In this document: positions 49,416 through 63,563 of the stretch, one piece after another | How the letters are laid out: every line of letters starts with the position of its first letter | How positions within the stretch are numbered: the stretch's first letter is position 1 | Assembly (NCBI RefSeq): GCF_014898815.1 | Contig: NW_026515500.1 | Coordinates: 496,001-560,000 of the forward strand | Reading direction: 5' to 3' | Length of the DNA: 64,000 nt | DNA from: Panonychus citri | Taxonomy: Eukaryota; Arthropoda; Arachnida; Trombidiformes; Tetranychidae | Translations under genes and position numbers: made by a program | Notes under the pieces: model-generated | Database searches by the model: none | Told to the model about the DNA's origin: nothing | Seen by the model: only the letters and a program-made list of their open reading frames with translations

Positions 49416-52400
49416 GTTTGTCCAAAAGTTTAAATTGTTACTTTTGATTTTCCTTGTAATCAACTCGATCTCTTTTATTAACAATTAACTGCCATTAATC
49501 AATTTTGCAGCAAAAAAAAGTTAACCCCTAATTGTAATTTTAAATAGAAATCAAAATAAATAATTAGTAACAATCAAAAACAAGAATCATTAATACTTAA
49601 GTTTTATACTCCAACTGATCAATGAGATGGTCAATGTCTCTCACTATATAAGTTAAACTCACTGAGAAAAATATTATTTGTATTGACCATCAGATGATGA
49701 CCATTGGATTGTGGTCAAGAAAAGTATGCTCATGGTGATAATGATGATGATGAGTTAACTGGACTTTTCTGGTAGATAAAAATATTCAACTTGACCAGAA
49801 TATGAATGTAGCAAAGTGGAAAGAAATGACCAGTGATCAACGTTAGTATACTGACCAATGTGTTGTTATTTGTATTTAGTAAATGTGATAACTTGAGATT
49901 TTTTTTTCTCTCTTATTGTCCATTCCAACACTGGTCAGTCATCATCATCATCATAATATCAAAGAAAAAAAGTTGCTTAACTGGACACAACTTAGAAAGT
50001 TGTGATAATATTATAAAGGTTAGTTTGTTATTCGGATCATATTTGCTTCCCTATTGTTCATATTCTTGACCAACTGGACATTTACTAAAAAAATCCAAGA
50101 TAACATTTGATTCCTATTCTTACTCACTGAGCATTAACATCCAAGACTCTCGAGACTGACCACATAATCATAGTCAACAATCATTATGATAATACAACTG
50201 AATAGATATTCACACCAATTAATTGATTGTTAATCTTTAAAACCATTTAAACAACAACAATCAGTAATTAAACTCAGGGATTGAATTGCTATCTGATAAA
50301 ATAAATCAAGAGATTTGAACAAGATGAATTGATAGAAATGAAATAAATTGTATTTTCATGGTAAATATTATATCCATGATTGGATGAGAGAGACCATGAA
50401 GATAAGGAGGAGTGAGTAGGATGATAAATACAAATGAATGAGGATCATTGAAGATATATATTCATTACTCTTGAGGCGGAGGAAGATGAAGATAAGAAAG
50501 ACAAAGTAAATCCTATGGATCAAAATGGTTCAACATTTGAACATATTGCCATGCAAATTGTACTGATAATACCATGGGGATGATGAAGATGATGAAGATA
50601 AACACGTAACTGTTACAATAACGTTGGAAGATAAGATATTAGGAGGGAGATGAAACAATCTCCAATTGACTAACATTTATCTTGTTTCTAAATTTATCTA
50701 AACGGTTGATAAATAATGATTATAATAATATCCAACTAATCAGTTATACTTTTCAAGTCCCAATACGATTAACTCAAAGCTTTACTTCAATTTTCACTCC
50801 CACTTATTGTTTGTCTCTCCGATCAGCTTATCATTTTCATCCTCATCTTCATCCTCTGGTTAAAACCACCACATGGTTAACACCATTGATTGTGAGGGTC
50901 ACACAGTATAAAAGTCTAAACCTTTTTTTGTAGCTCATTTATCACAAGTAGACACACACACACATAACCACCTCATCATCATCATCATCATCCTTCTCAT
51001 CCTCCCTCTTCTTCATCTTCTAACAAGAGCAATAATTTATTGTCCGAGTTTAAGAGATGAACCACAAAAGGCCTGATTGTTACACGCGTCGACAGTCACA
51101 TTACCAAGTCGAAGGAGGGAGTTCGAAGAAGATGGAGAAAGAGAAAAAAGAAACAGTATTCTCTCTCCACCTCTCTCTCTCTCTCTCTCTATCAGAACGA
51201 TCATAATTTTCTCCCGCGCGATCATCATCTCTCTCCATTCGATATGATAAGCAAATCGAAGCATAGCCAATAACCAAGGGCAAGAATCTCACTCGAGGAT
51301 TTAATGTTAAGATTATGATGTAATAGCCAATTTCCACCCTCAATATCATCCTGCCCTCTCTCATCTCTCTCTCTCTCTTTCTCTCTCTTTCTTGCTCTCT
51401 GCTTTTGATCCATCAAATATATTGTGACAATTTTATCGCAACAAATACACACAATTATTAACCACTAATCACAAGCAGATTTTGTGGTCTGTATCGATAA
51501 GATAATACAAAGATTTTTAAATTGTTATCGGTAAGAAAAATTAACATGTTAACATTAAATCAACAAAATGAAACAATCATGAGGCGATTGGTGATTACTC
51601 TAGTAAGTGAGAAGGAGAGAAAGAGTAACAGTTGCAAATTGTAAACAATTAACTAATCAAAAGTAAACGATAAAAGAAACATCAACAACATTCACCTTTG
51701 TATCATTAGTTACTGTTCATTTGTTACCTCGCCTCAAATTATCATTGATAAAAAAAAGGAGTCATGATAACAATAAAAGGCACTTAGTAAAATCAACTCC
51801 CCCAGAGGAAAATAATATTTACCTGGAAAATGTTTTTCCTCTTCCTCCCATAGACATTAGTTGATTATCATTGATACAGTTTAACAAAACATTTTTCACA
51901 AACTCAACCAACCTTTAAATTGTAATAAGAGGACGTAACGATAACGACGATAACAATGGAAAAGCATATTCATCATCATCATCAGCATTTCTCTCTCTCT
52001 CTATGTTCCTATTGTTCAAAGGTGTGACTGATTCCCTTGTACCATTGAATACCCTCGACTCTCGACATGTTGCCCAAGAAATAAAAAAATCATTCGCGTC
52101 GAAAACTCGAGAGATGAACAACAAAAGTAAAACCATCTCGTTGACTCTTCGACCACATATAAACACTAACAACACACATCGGCACTTCGGCACTTCTAAA
52201 TATCGACATTAAGAGAGCAAAAAAAAGACCATCAGACCCCCAAGAGGAAGAGAAACTTTCGATCAAAAGTTATCAATGAATATTAAGAGAAGAAGAGAAA
52301 AGAAAACTTTTTTTTCTCAATAGGATTCGAAAGATCAAAAAATCGAAAATGTTTTAATACCATTATACTTATAATATTATCTCTCTCTCTCTCTTTTATA

Positions 52401-55400
52401 TTATCATTCCCTCTCATGAATAATATAAATCAAGCTTGTTAGGCTGTTGATGATCAACATCATCTTGATCCTCATCATTTTGACTCTCAATGGTTAACAA
52501 CAAACCTTTTCAAATAGTAACAATGATCATAATAATAATAACCAATGATGATAATTTAATATCGTTCAACTGTGAAATTTGGTTTCGTCTTTTTTTTATA
52601 TTCGTGATTTGGCCTAAACACCAATTGACATTTTACTATTGACCAATTATACGGTGATTCCATATATGTGACAGGACTCAATGTTGTTGTTGTTTTTCTT
52701 GTTGTTGTGTATCATTGATCAACATATTCAAGGGTATTCACAGGGTATTCAATTGTAAGTATATATACAAAATGATTGCAACCTCTTCATCTGATAAAAC
52801 GTTAAACTTTTCAATGGCTTTCAAGTTATTATGTTTCATTGTTATTATTAATCATTCATCAGCTTTTATTTTTTAAAGAGGAGGAATTAGTTTTATCATC
52901 ATCATCATCATTGTTATTGATTATGATGGATTCTTGACATTATTAAAAAAAGGTAATAGGTTATCAATACTCATCCGGTGGTTGGATTTTTCTCTCTGTA
53001 TTTATCCCACCGGTGGTTAAGAGGCTTTTAGATTAGCTGAGAATCGGTTTATACACTTGAAATTTTGTGTTTTTTCTCGGTCCAATCAAAATTGATCAAA
53101 ATTTGTCATCATTATCATCATCACTTTGCCTACGGGTTTGTGGCTGGTGTGACTTTCGATAACAATAAGTGGCCTCAAAACGGATTTTTTGTCATGACCA
53201 CTCGATTCGAGGATCACAAGTTTATCCTCGATCTCGAGGTTAATCATCTAGACTTAATTGTCGAGGGTTAAAAATTGTAACAGGCAATTTATACGTTTGA
53301 TTTGATATTTGATTCCATGATGGGTTATATCATAATCATCATCAATCTAATTGTTACCATTTTTTCGTGTTGATTGTATTATTATAATCATTAATTTTTC
53401 CTTCACTTTGATTTATACAACAATTAACGTGTCACTTTAATTTGCCTTTGATTGTCTATGTGTTTAAGATTGTTACAATTGTCTAGATGAGGCTCAATCT
53501 AAATTGAGTTTTCCTTTGGAGCGTTAATTGTTAACAATTAATTATATCACATACCATGTTAATTAACTTGACATTAATGACTTGATAATCATTTCATCAA
53601 AATGTAATTACATTTTGATATTTCATTATAATTGTATCATTATTATGATTATAGTTTCATCATCATCATGGTTACAGTTAGTTAATTGTTAATCTCTCTT
53701 ACATATAATGATTAGCCTAATGGTAAACGTTAATTGTATTCAATTTGATTGTTTTCCCCCTCAAACATAATACTAAGGATCAAATGATCAAATTGTAAAT
53801 CATTAAAATCCAACAATAAAAAATTTCCAACTATTAATGATTAGTGATCAAAACTATTTCCATACTTAATCCTATTTCAAAGAGATTAAGGTTAATCATG
53901 TTAATCAGTTTAACCCAATCATGTAAATAAAAAAACAAGCAAATCTTAATCATAATTATTATTTGAGATTAACTTGATTATGATAATTATCATTGTTACT
54001 CAGGGAATACAATAAAATATTAGGAAACAATTGTAATCAATGTTAAAACCACCATCCAAGAATAAATCAAATGACAATCAGTTAATCATGATCATTATCA
54101 TGTTAATATAAAGTCCCCTGTGATTGAAAACAATGGTTAGTTTATCAGAGGAGCCAAAAAAACTTCATTTTTCATCATCATGATGAGAGAGGAGAGGAAG
54201 ACAAAAAAAGAGGAACAGGAAGATAAATGAAAAGTGGTGACATTTTTTTTCCTTTGATCATTTTAATCCTCATCACTTCATCTCGATTAGAGGATGAACA
54301 TGATCGGTAAGTGATACAGATGATGAAGAAGAAGAAAAAAGTTTCGAAAAAAAGAAGAAGATAAAATAAAGAGTTACTCTCTCTCTCTCTCGAATCCCCA
54401 CCCTACTCATCTTCACCCTTTGATGATGAAAAAAAGCATTTTAAAAAAGTATCATCACTTTCACCCGACGGATGAGGATGAGGATGAGGAAGATAATGTT
54501 GGACGCACTGGTTATGCTCCATTAGCCAACGACATGATGATGACTTCACGTCATCAGCATCATCATCTTTTAGGATAATGGTTTTAGAGAGATGATGAGG
54601 ATCAGGATCAACCCTTTTTTCATCCTCATCCTCATCCAATGTTATGTTTAAATGTTTTAAAATCATCGTAACCTTATTTTAACACAGTAGTAGACTATTT
54701 ATCCTCATCTTGATCATCATTTTCATCCCAAGCTATTAACTTAAATGTTTACTAGTGTTTCCTTTGAAATCCATTTTATCCCATTCCAATTATAATGATG
54801 ATGATTGTTATTGTTATCATTATTATTCAAACATAATCAACAGACAATCAACACCATAATCATCATCTTTCCTTTCACATTATTATTATTCATCCTCATC
54901 CTCATCATCTTCAACCTTCTTCCACTCCATTGATTTTCTCTTGTCTTGTTTTTTTCTTTCATTTCTCCAAAGATGATGAACATTTTTTGTCATCATCATC
55001 ATCATCCTCAACCCTTTGCATCTTTGTTCATGACAACAACATGATCATCATCATCATCATCATCTTGTTGTTGTTGTTGATGCTGATGGAGATGATAAAA
55101 GCTACTTAAGATGATGATGATTGTCTTGATACTATTGTTTCTTGATGACTGATTCCGTTTACTGATTGTTTGAATTTTTGGTAAATATCAACAATTTCAA
55201 TTTGATTGTTGAAACTTTTCATCTTTGAATACATAAGAGGAAATAAATTCACAACAATTGAATTGATTGTTGTGAATGGGACAAAGTTAATAGTAAATTT
55301 TTGCTTCTTCATTTGATTTGTGTGTTGCTGATGATTAAGAAAACAATATAACTCAATGTTTATACATTCATTTTCCTTCATTATCATTCATTTCTATCAT

Positions 55401-58400
55401 TTAATAACAATACAATCAGTTGATTATCATCATCATGATAATGGTTTTTAATGTTAATCAATGATTATTGTGTCATCTCATTTTTTTTTGCTTCATCTTG
55501 AATACTATTAAATTATCATCTAATTTGATTGTAAATAATGATGGTTATTATATTGATAGTTTTCTTGTTATACTGATTAATTTAATTATGATCATTTTCA
55601 ATGGATAAATAAAATGATTATCATAAGGTGATAAAGATTATCCTTGTTATCATTTGGTTAACCTTTAGTGGTCAATGGTCAAGTAAACATTGAATTGAAT
55701 AGATGTCATGATATTTAGATGAGTGTCTATTGTTATCGTTAATTTAATTATATCCCAATTAAGCCAATCCAAATATTATTGATTGTTTATCATCATCATT
55801 CAATGATTATCATTATTTTTCATTATTATGGTTATCAAAAGTTTCCAAATGTTAAATGAGTTAAATTGTTGTTTTGTTTAATTATTTTGTTGTTGTTGTC
55901 ATTTCATTTACTTTGATTGTCATTGTCAATCTTAATTTATATTGATTGAGTTTTAAATCAATCATGATCAGTCAATTGATGGACTGAATCATCATCAGGT
56001 TTAGGACTGCAATTAATTGTCAAATAGTTAACAAGTAAATCAAAGTGTAAGTTGACATGTAAATGATAATTTGAAATCATGAATTGGAAATGAAGGAAAA
56101 TGTAAGAGGAAGATGAAAAATAATGATGAAAACTCAGGAAGATAAATAAAAAAGGTGAACCTATGGTGAGTAACATGATGTTTCCTTGTAAGTATCATGA
56201 TGGATGAAGATGAAGATGATCAGAATGATGATAAAAACTAATCCAAAATCAAAGCAAATTTCATCTTCCTCAGTAAATGTTCAACATACACTTTGATTGT
56301 TTCACCATTTTCATCAATCTTTGTCTTCCTCATCATCTGATCAGCAAAAACTTAACTTGAAACTGTCTCTCAGTTACATGTAACCATTAGAATCATGATA
56401 AGTTTAAGGAAAAAAGGAAATTAGAACAAAAAACAGAATTTTTTTCACTTCTCCCAAATAAGCATCATTTCCTTATCCTTTTCATCCTCTCCATTATGCC
56501 AACATCATCATCATTTTGTCAATCATCCTTCCAGGTTAAACTGTAGGTATCATCACCAGAATTGTTAATTTAAATTGTTACCAAATCAAGTTTACAGTTG
56601 AAATAAATTGAATGCGAATTTATCATCATGGAAGAAAAAGTTTTTTTTTTCTTTAAAAAAATTGAAAATTCGAAGTAAAAAAAAGTTGATACATTCGCTA
56701 GACAACAAGAAGATGATGACAGTTGATGATGAAAACGACAACCACAGAAGAAGAAGATGAAGAAGATGAAGAAAAAGATGATGAAGATGATGGTGATGAA
56801 GACAAAACTATCGATGATGAAAAGATTGGTTCAAGTGCTCGAAAGAAGATGATGAGCAAGATGAAACATTTTCTTGTTCTTTTCTCTCTCTTTTTGATGG
56901 TTATCATCATCTTCTTGATCCTCATCATTTTAATCCTCATCATCATCTCATCCATTGTCATCATCCAATGTAACATATGATTAGATTGCATTTTCATCTT
57001 AAATCATATTCATAGGCTACTATTATTATCCAAGCACTAGATTGTCAAGATGATGAAGGAAGAGAAAAAAAAAGTTCTAATGTATATTTTACCTACTTTA
57101 ATGTATCATGATTATGATTAAGTTGATTGTGATCTTAATCTAACTACTTTTTTTTTACATTCGATGATCAATTTTGATTGTTGTTCAATTGATTCCCAGT
57201 TGATTGTTATGTTTTCCTTGAATCAATTGTTTTGCTTTTCCCGACAATTTCCAGGTCAATGGTTAATCGTAATTGTTTATCAATCGATGATCAATTTTGG
57301 AAAAAAATTTGGATCCTAATTGTTACAACAATTAATTATTACTGACAAAAATCACTTACAATTTATTAATAATTGCTTTAATTGTAAACAATTAGATTAA
57401 TATGTTCAATTATCATTATGTGTCTTGTTGTTGTTGTTGTTATATTCATAATCATGTTTGAATTACTGTTTGTTTTTCATGATTAATTAGATTAACTTAA
57501 TTTAATCAACCAGGATTTAAAAATAACAAACAATTTACCAATCAACTGTAACTGGTAATGACTTAATTTGATGTTAATTTTTTTTCTGCAAGTTATTAAC
57601 GGTAGCAATTTACAATTTAATTAACTAAATTGTTTTCAATCATTTGAATTGAAAAGTTTCCAGTGAAAAACAAAATGATCACAACGAAATCAATTTAATA
57701 TCAAGTTGATTAATTAAAATGAAATCTAATTGTTAACAGTAGTTAAAGTTTATCATAACCTTTACCCTTTTCCTATTAATCTAATTAACAAAGCTAATCA
57801 ATCATAATCAACAACTTAACTAATTAACCAAATTACTGAGACTAAATTTGGGAAACTAAATTTCAACAACAATCAACAATCAAGAACAAATTAAAAAAAT
57901 AATCTTTTAAAAACCTTTTGATTAACTTTGGTTCCAACAACAACAACAACGACAATTAAATAGCAAATTGAGAAATTATATTAAGATGATTAATTGTTAC
58001 AATTAAACCCTAGAGGATTTTCACTGTGTTTATTTGTTGTTGTTACACTTTAATTGTAATTACTTTTCCTGTATTAATGTGTTGATACATAAATCATTAG
58101 TAACAATGATAAACAATAACGGTAACAATCAAAATCGATGATTAAATTTTTACCAAGGGAAACATTGAACAATCAAGTTGATTGTTAAGTGTCCGTCAAA
58201 TCAAATAACAATCAATGTTTAACAGTTGATAATAATTGTTACAGACTTGATTGTGTAAGATAACAGGATGAATAAAAGAGGAAGAGAGAGAGAGAGAAAC
58301 ATTCGAGAAAAAAAAAGTTCTAAAGAAGTTAAATTCGAGAGTTCGAAACAATATCTAATATCATCTATACTATTAGAAAGGTAACCATGAAATTTGAGAG

Positions 58401-59050
58401 AAAAACTTTCCACTGATTAATCAACCGTTAATTTTAAATCACTTGGAAAGTGTTTAGATTTTAATTTCTCCCACTGATTATCCTCATCCCGACTCACTTG
58501 GTCTGTCAGGTCAAATTTAATCAACTCTTAAACATTTCGACTTGACCAATGGACAGAGACAAAAGGAAAAGGTCGTAGAGATGGAAAAATATGAAAAAAA
58601 AGAGAGAAGGAAAAAGTTTTCGATTTTTTCCCCTTCACATATTCGATAAGTTCTAAATTGCAATTCGATGGATTCTGATTCATCCAGTTCGTGGCAAAAT
58701 GTTATTATATTGTTGATATTAAGTGTCAATGTTTCATGAAAACTAATCCATCATCAAGAGTAATAACAATTTGAGGTTAGTTTCCAATGGGAGTGTCAAG
58801 GTAATAATAATAATATCAACTGGGCAAGAATGTTATTAAATTGTTGTAAAGATGATGATGATTATGATTAGTTGATTGGTGATTGAAACAGTTGAACAAT
58901 AATAATAATAATAATCAAATACATGTTCACTTTATATATATAATATGTTGGCATAAAAATAAGTAATAATAAATGTCCATGATGATGGTTATGTCCATTC
59001 AATCATCAAATTAAATTGTTGGACTCGAGGTGGACATTATTTTCTGTGTC

Positions 59051-59076
59051 ATCACAATCAAATCCTTGATTGTGAT
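59051..59076. repeat. Hairpin, 11-bp perfect stem
   Basis: ATCACAATCAA and TTGATTGTGAT flank a 4-base loop. It resembles in size the hairpin at 2373, whose stem also contains an ATTGTGA word. Function unknown. Confidence 0.8.
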
Positions 59077-61477
59077 CTTATCAAAACAACCACCTTATAT
59101 TTGATTGTTAACTTGATTGTTGTTGATTGTTGAAACACTTCAACGTTTCTTATGTCAATACCAATGTGCTACCATTCAACTTCATCTCTGTGTCCAGTTT
59201 TTGGTCAATTTCAATTTCTTGCTTTTCTATCAAAATTGACCAATAACTTTTTTTTTTCATCTTCTGGACAAACAGTTATATCTATCAAAATATTAGCTTT
59301 TTATCATCATCATCATCATCATCTTCTTCATCATCTTCCTCATCCCTTTCATCATCCTCATCAATCAAGCATTTAAATGTTTATATTTTACACTTAATTG
59401 TGGTTTGATTGTTATCTATTATTTAATTTTACTTTATCAACTAATTAAAGCTGATTGTTAATTGTAGGATTATCATTGATTTAACCAAATTAACTTAACT
59501 GCTCATCTAATTTAATTGATTGCTATCATTTTTTTTTTGCTTCTTTGGTTGATTATGATTTAATCGTTTTTCTCAATCGGATTGATTTAATTCCTGTTGA
59601 AAAAGAAAAGTTAATCGTAGCAATTTAAAATTTTCATTTTCTCGCTATTTAAAGTAATCAAATAAATTCACTTGATAATCATTCGGCAGATTTTGTTTAA
59701 TTGATTAAATCACATCATCAAATATTATATTTGCAATTAAAAGTTAATGATGATCAATTTTAATCAGGATAATAAAAAATAAAATATAATAATACTGATT
59801 GTAAACAATTAATCATTTAATGTGCTAATATTTAAAACTTTTGACATTTGTATGTTAAAAAGTATTACAATTAGCTAATTGATTAACTAAATAAAAGTTT
59901 GGTAAAATCAATTTCCTATTTTCAATCAATATGATTTAATAATAAAATAACAAAAGTCAAGTACAATTAAAATCATAATCCAAGATTAACTTTAGATTAA
60001 CAATTGAAAGGGAAAAGTTTTAATTGTTTCAAGTAAAACGGAAAACACAATTAACTAATCATATGATATCATCATCTAATGGAGACAATAATGATAAATA
60101 TAATACTTTTACTGACCAATGGTCAGTTATAAATAAATGATGACCAAATGTTAGGTTAGTGAAGGTCAGTTAAGGGTTAAGGTCAATCGGAAAGCCTTTT
60201 TGTCAAAATCTAATTTAACAGTTAATCCAATAGAGGAGGAGAATCGAGGTGGGGTGGGTTTAAGAGTAGAAGATGAAGAAGATAATTTTATCTTCAATTT
60301 CATCCTTTAAATGATAATGAAGATGATGGTTAACCACCATCACCATCACCATCACCTCTCTCACTCACTCTCTCTATCTCTCCTCCATTAATTGAGATTC
60401 ACTGACTGACCAACAACAGTTATAAATCAAAATGACCACTATTAGTTATCCCTTAGTCCTTCAATCCTTAACTCCTCCCTTCCTTTACAATCCTCCATCT
60501 TCATCATTATCATCATCATCCTCCCACTCTCCATACTTTTATCATCCTTCATCATCAACCTTTTCTCCACCTCGTTATCAATATATATCAACTTTCAACT
60601 CTTTTTATCAAAGCCCAAAAAGGTCACCAAAAACTAACTGTTTATCCTCATCATCATTATCATCACTTTCCAAGTCAAACATTTTCACCTCATTATCATC
60701 ATCATTATTTACAGATGATTGATGATCATCAGAGAGTCACTATCATCATTAAAGTCAAAGGTGTTCAATCCCAATTATCATCATCATCATCATCATCATC
60801 ATGTAACATTAATCGTAAATATAAACAACAATTTGTTACGAAACAAAATTTACATTCTGAATCATCGGTTTACAGTTATATCATTTATCATCCTCATCCT
60901 CATCCTCATCAATATCATCTTGTCCATAATGATGATAAAAGGACATAGGAAAAAAGTGATAACGTTTTTTTTTGTCTCTTCCGCATCCCAATCATTTATC
61001 AATCTCACTTTCCACTTGCTTTAACTTCATCATCAAAATATGAATCAAAACTTTTCCCACTGCGGAACTTTTTTTTCAACAGTGGAAACTGTTTTTCCCA
61101 CTCAGTTATCATTTCATTTCAAACAGATTGTTTATCATTTCTCATGGTGGGCAAATAAAAAAATCCACCATCAATTCATATTCATGGTGATAACATAATC
61201 ATCCCAATTCATTCATTCATATAACCTTAATAGTTTCATTATTCAAGTTTCACTTTCATCGGGTCTCAATGGTTACCTTATTTTTTCATCCTTTTTTGCC
61301 TTCGGTATTTTGCTCTCTCTCTCTCTCATGATTAATTGATTGTTTCCAGTGTAATTAATATGAATTAATTACTTTCCATGGTGAAACGATTTATATATTT
61401 TATTGCTCAGCTTTTTTCCAACCATTCAGAAGTGTAAACAATTAGATGAATCAACGATCTGTAGTAATCACATAGAG

Positions 61478-61493
<16 letters not shown>

Positions 61494-61509
<16 letters not shown>
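61494..61509. repeat. (GA)n microsatellite
   Basis: Short pure GA run extending an AAAGAAAGA purine tract. Confidence 0.85.
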
Positions 61510-61826
61510 TGTTAAATTACTTGTGAATCAATGGTTGACTAACAAGCTAACAATTAATAATTGGCTAATTAACAGATTGAATGGATGAATAAAATTGTTA
61601 AGAGTAATCAATAGAATCATCATCATGATAATAATCATTTGAATATAATGTTAACTGGCTAATGTCTGTTAAGAAGATGATAAAAGCCAATGTATTTGAC
61701 CAAAAGTGACCAAGAAAAAAAGTCGACCTTTGATATTGTTGTTAACCTTTCATTTTCCCCCCTTTTTGATGTTATTGCTTGACCACATTGGAAACCCAGT
61801 GAACCAACAAAAGTCCACACAGTTAT

Positions 61827-61830
<4 letters not shown>

Positions 61831-61864
<34 letters not shown>

Positions 61865-61877
61865 CTCCTCCTCCTCC
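61831..61877. repeat. (CT)15 then (CCT)n microsatellite
   Basis: A 30-base pure CT run switches directly to CCTCCT units, a compound pyrimidine repeat. Confidence 0.9.
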
Positions 61878-63430
61878 TTTCCACACCTCTTTTAATATAT
61901 CACCTAATTTTCAGCTTAGTTTCCTTTCATAAGCTAAATGAGTTCAACCTTTTTTTCACACTTTGACTTTTGTACTCATATTTATTTCATTATCGACTCT
62001 CTCTCTCTCTCTCTCTCTCATTTATCTTCATATTCTCTTTCTTTTTTATCATCCTTCTCATTTTCCACTCTCACTCCGTCAATAATCATAATTGCAACCT
62101 TTTTTTTCTTCTCTTTTTTGATCTTCTTTTGATTTGCAGCACAAACTTGAAAAGAGCAAAACCTTAAACCTTTTGTGACATTCGCATCTTTTTATTTTCT
62201 TATTCTTTTACCAATTGACCTGAAGATGAAAAGGACACAGGTAAATGTATGTATATGTACAAACATACTGTGTATGTGTACACACTCACTCACAGGTTAG
62301 AGGTTTAAGGTCAAACAATAGGTAAGTTTAAGTCTTTTGAAAGTCGAGTTACTGAGACTAACTTGACGATGAATAGACTTATGGCCTGTGTTACTGTTCA
62401 ACCTTGTTTTCTTTTCGACTTGGTGAGCCTTCTTCCTATCCAGAAAGAGAGAGAGAGAAACGAACACAAAAAAATAACCAGAGAAAAAAACTTAAGGCCA
62501 CTTAGAAGTCAAACCTTATTCAATAATATCATTATTTCTCTCTCTCTCATCATTATCATCTTCTTCTTCCTCAATCTCGCATCCTTTTTTACTTCCATCT
62601 TCTTCTGAGTGACTTATGTGTGTGACTTTTAACGTTTATAATATCATTTGTTTGCTATTCCCTTATTAAACATTGGCTTATATTCATTTGTCGTCAACAA
62701 TTTTTTTTCTTCTTCTACTCCTATTCAAAAGGTAAATTCACAAAGAGAATTCACAATTTTGTTTAGGATGAAAAAAGATGATGAAGAAGAAGACGAAGAT
62801 GTGATAAAAGGTACGAACCGTGAAAGTGTTTTTCAATGTTTAAAGTGAAGATGATGATAAGAGTATAATGAGATGATGATGACCGAAAGCACCTCAGGAA
62901 GTGAATACACAGAGTCTGTTGTTTACGTCCCTGTTCAGGTTGTTATTTATCCTCCTTCTTATTGGATTCAATCGTCATCTGGCTTACTTTTCATTTGATT
63001 TTCTCTTCTTCTTTTTTTTCTACAAAACAAAAACAACTCACCGTTTACCCAAGTGGTGGTTAAGAATAAAAACCAAGATGGAGAGATGCAAGAGTAACCT
63101 TTTCGTTGGAATAGAAAGAGAAGAAAAGAGAAAATAAAAAAAAGAAATAGGTAAACTGGGAAAGAGATTCAGGTAAATAAAGTATTAACTGAACGTAGAA
63201 AAGAGAGAGAGAGAGAGAGAGCAGTAAAGTCTCTCCATCTTTAACCATTTTCGCATTTAACTGACTGTTCTTTTCTTCCAGGTAACCTGTACGTTTCCAA
63301 TATCATCTCTTTTGGTAGTCACTGTAACTTTGATCTTCTCCACAAATAAATCGTTGACTCAGTTGAATAACATTCCAAGTGTATAGGTTTTCTGTTTATC
63401 AAACCTTATTACCTATACTCCATTTTTTAC

Positions 63431-63563
63431 CACTTAGAGAACGAGAGAGTTGAGTAGAAAAAGGCTTTCTCATAATAACATTATCACTGTCATCATCATC
63501 ATCATCATCATAATCTAATAGAGCATTTGATATTTTGTTATCCACACCATCCAATGAATCACT
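63431..63563 (-). CDS. Possible internal exon of a minus-strand gene
   Basis: On the minus strand, an acceptor TTAATTACAG is followed by a 133-nt open frame and a GTAAAA donor. The product reads SDSLDGVDNKISNALLDY, a run of Asp, then VIMRKPFSTQLSRSLS. It is more protein-like than its neighbours apart from the Asp run. A following segment with an AGTTACAG acceptor (about 63321) continues in phase with TTKRDDIGNVQ. The preceding exon is not convincingly identified: the poly-Gln frame at 63690-63800 would join out of phase. No family recognised. Confidence 0.3.

Larger units (their letters stand above)
49416..63430. other. Gene-poor right part
   Basis: No coding exon could be supported in 14 kb. 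The sequence is a mixture of (ATC)n, (CT)n and AT-rich words. Locally less repetitive spots are 51040-51130 and 51900-52210, which are richer in CG dinucleotides, and 53100-53275, where a 68-aa frame looks mildly protein-like. A TGACCA-rich patch is at 49.6-50.1 kb and a hairpin at 59051. I looked for the missing RNF220 C-terminal RING exons here and did not recognise them. Confidence 0.5.

Noticed and set aside
52700..52760. GGGTATTCA direct repeat as a possible binding site or insertion footprint
   Set aside because: Only two copies of a nine-base word in AT-rich DNA; no further structure.
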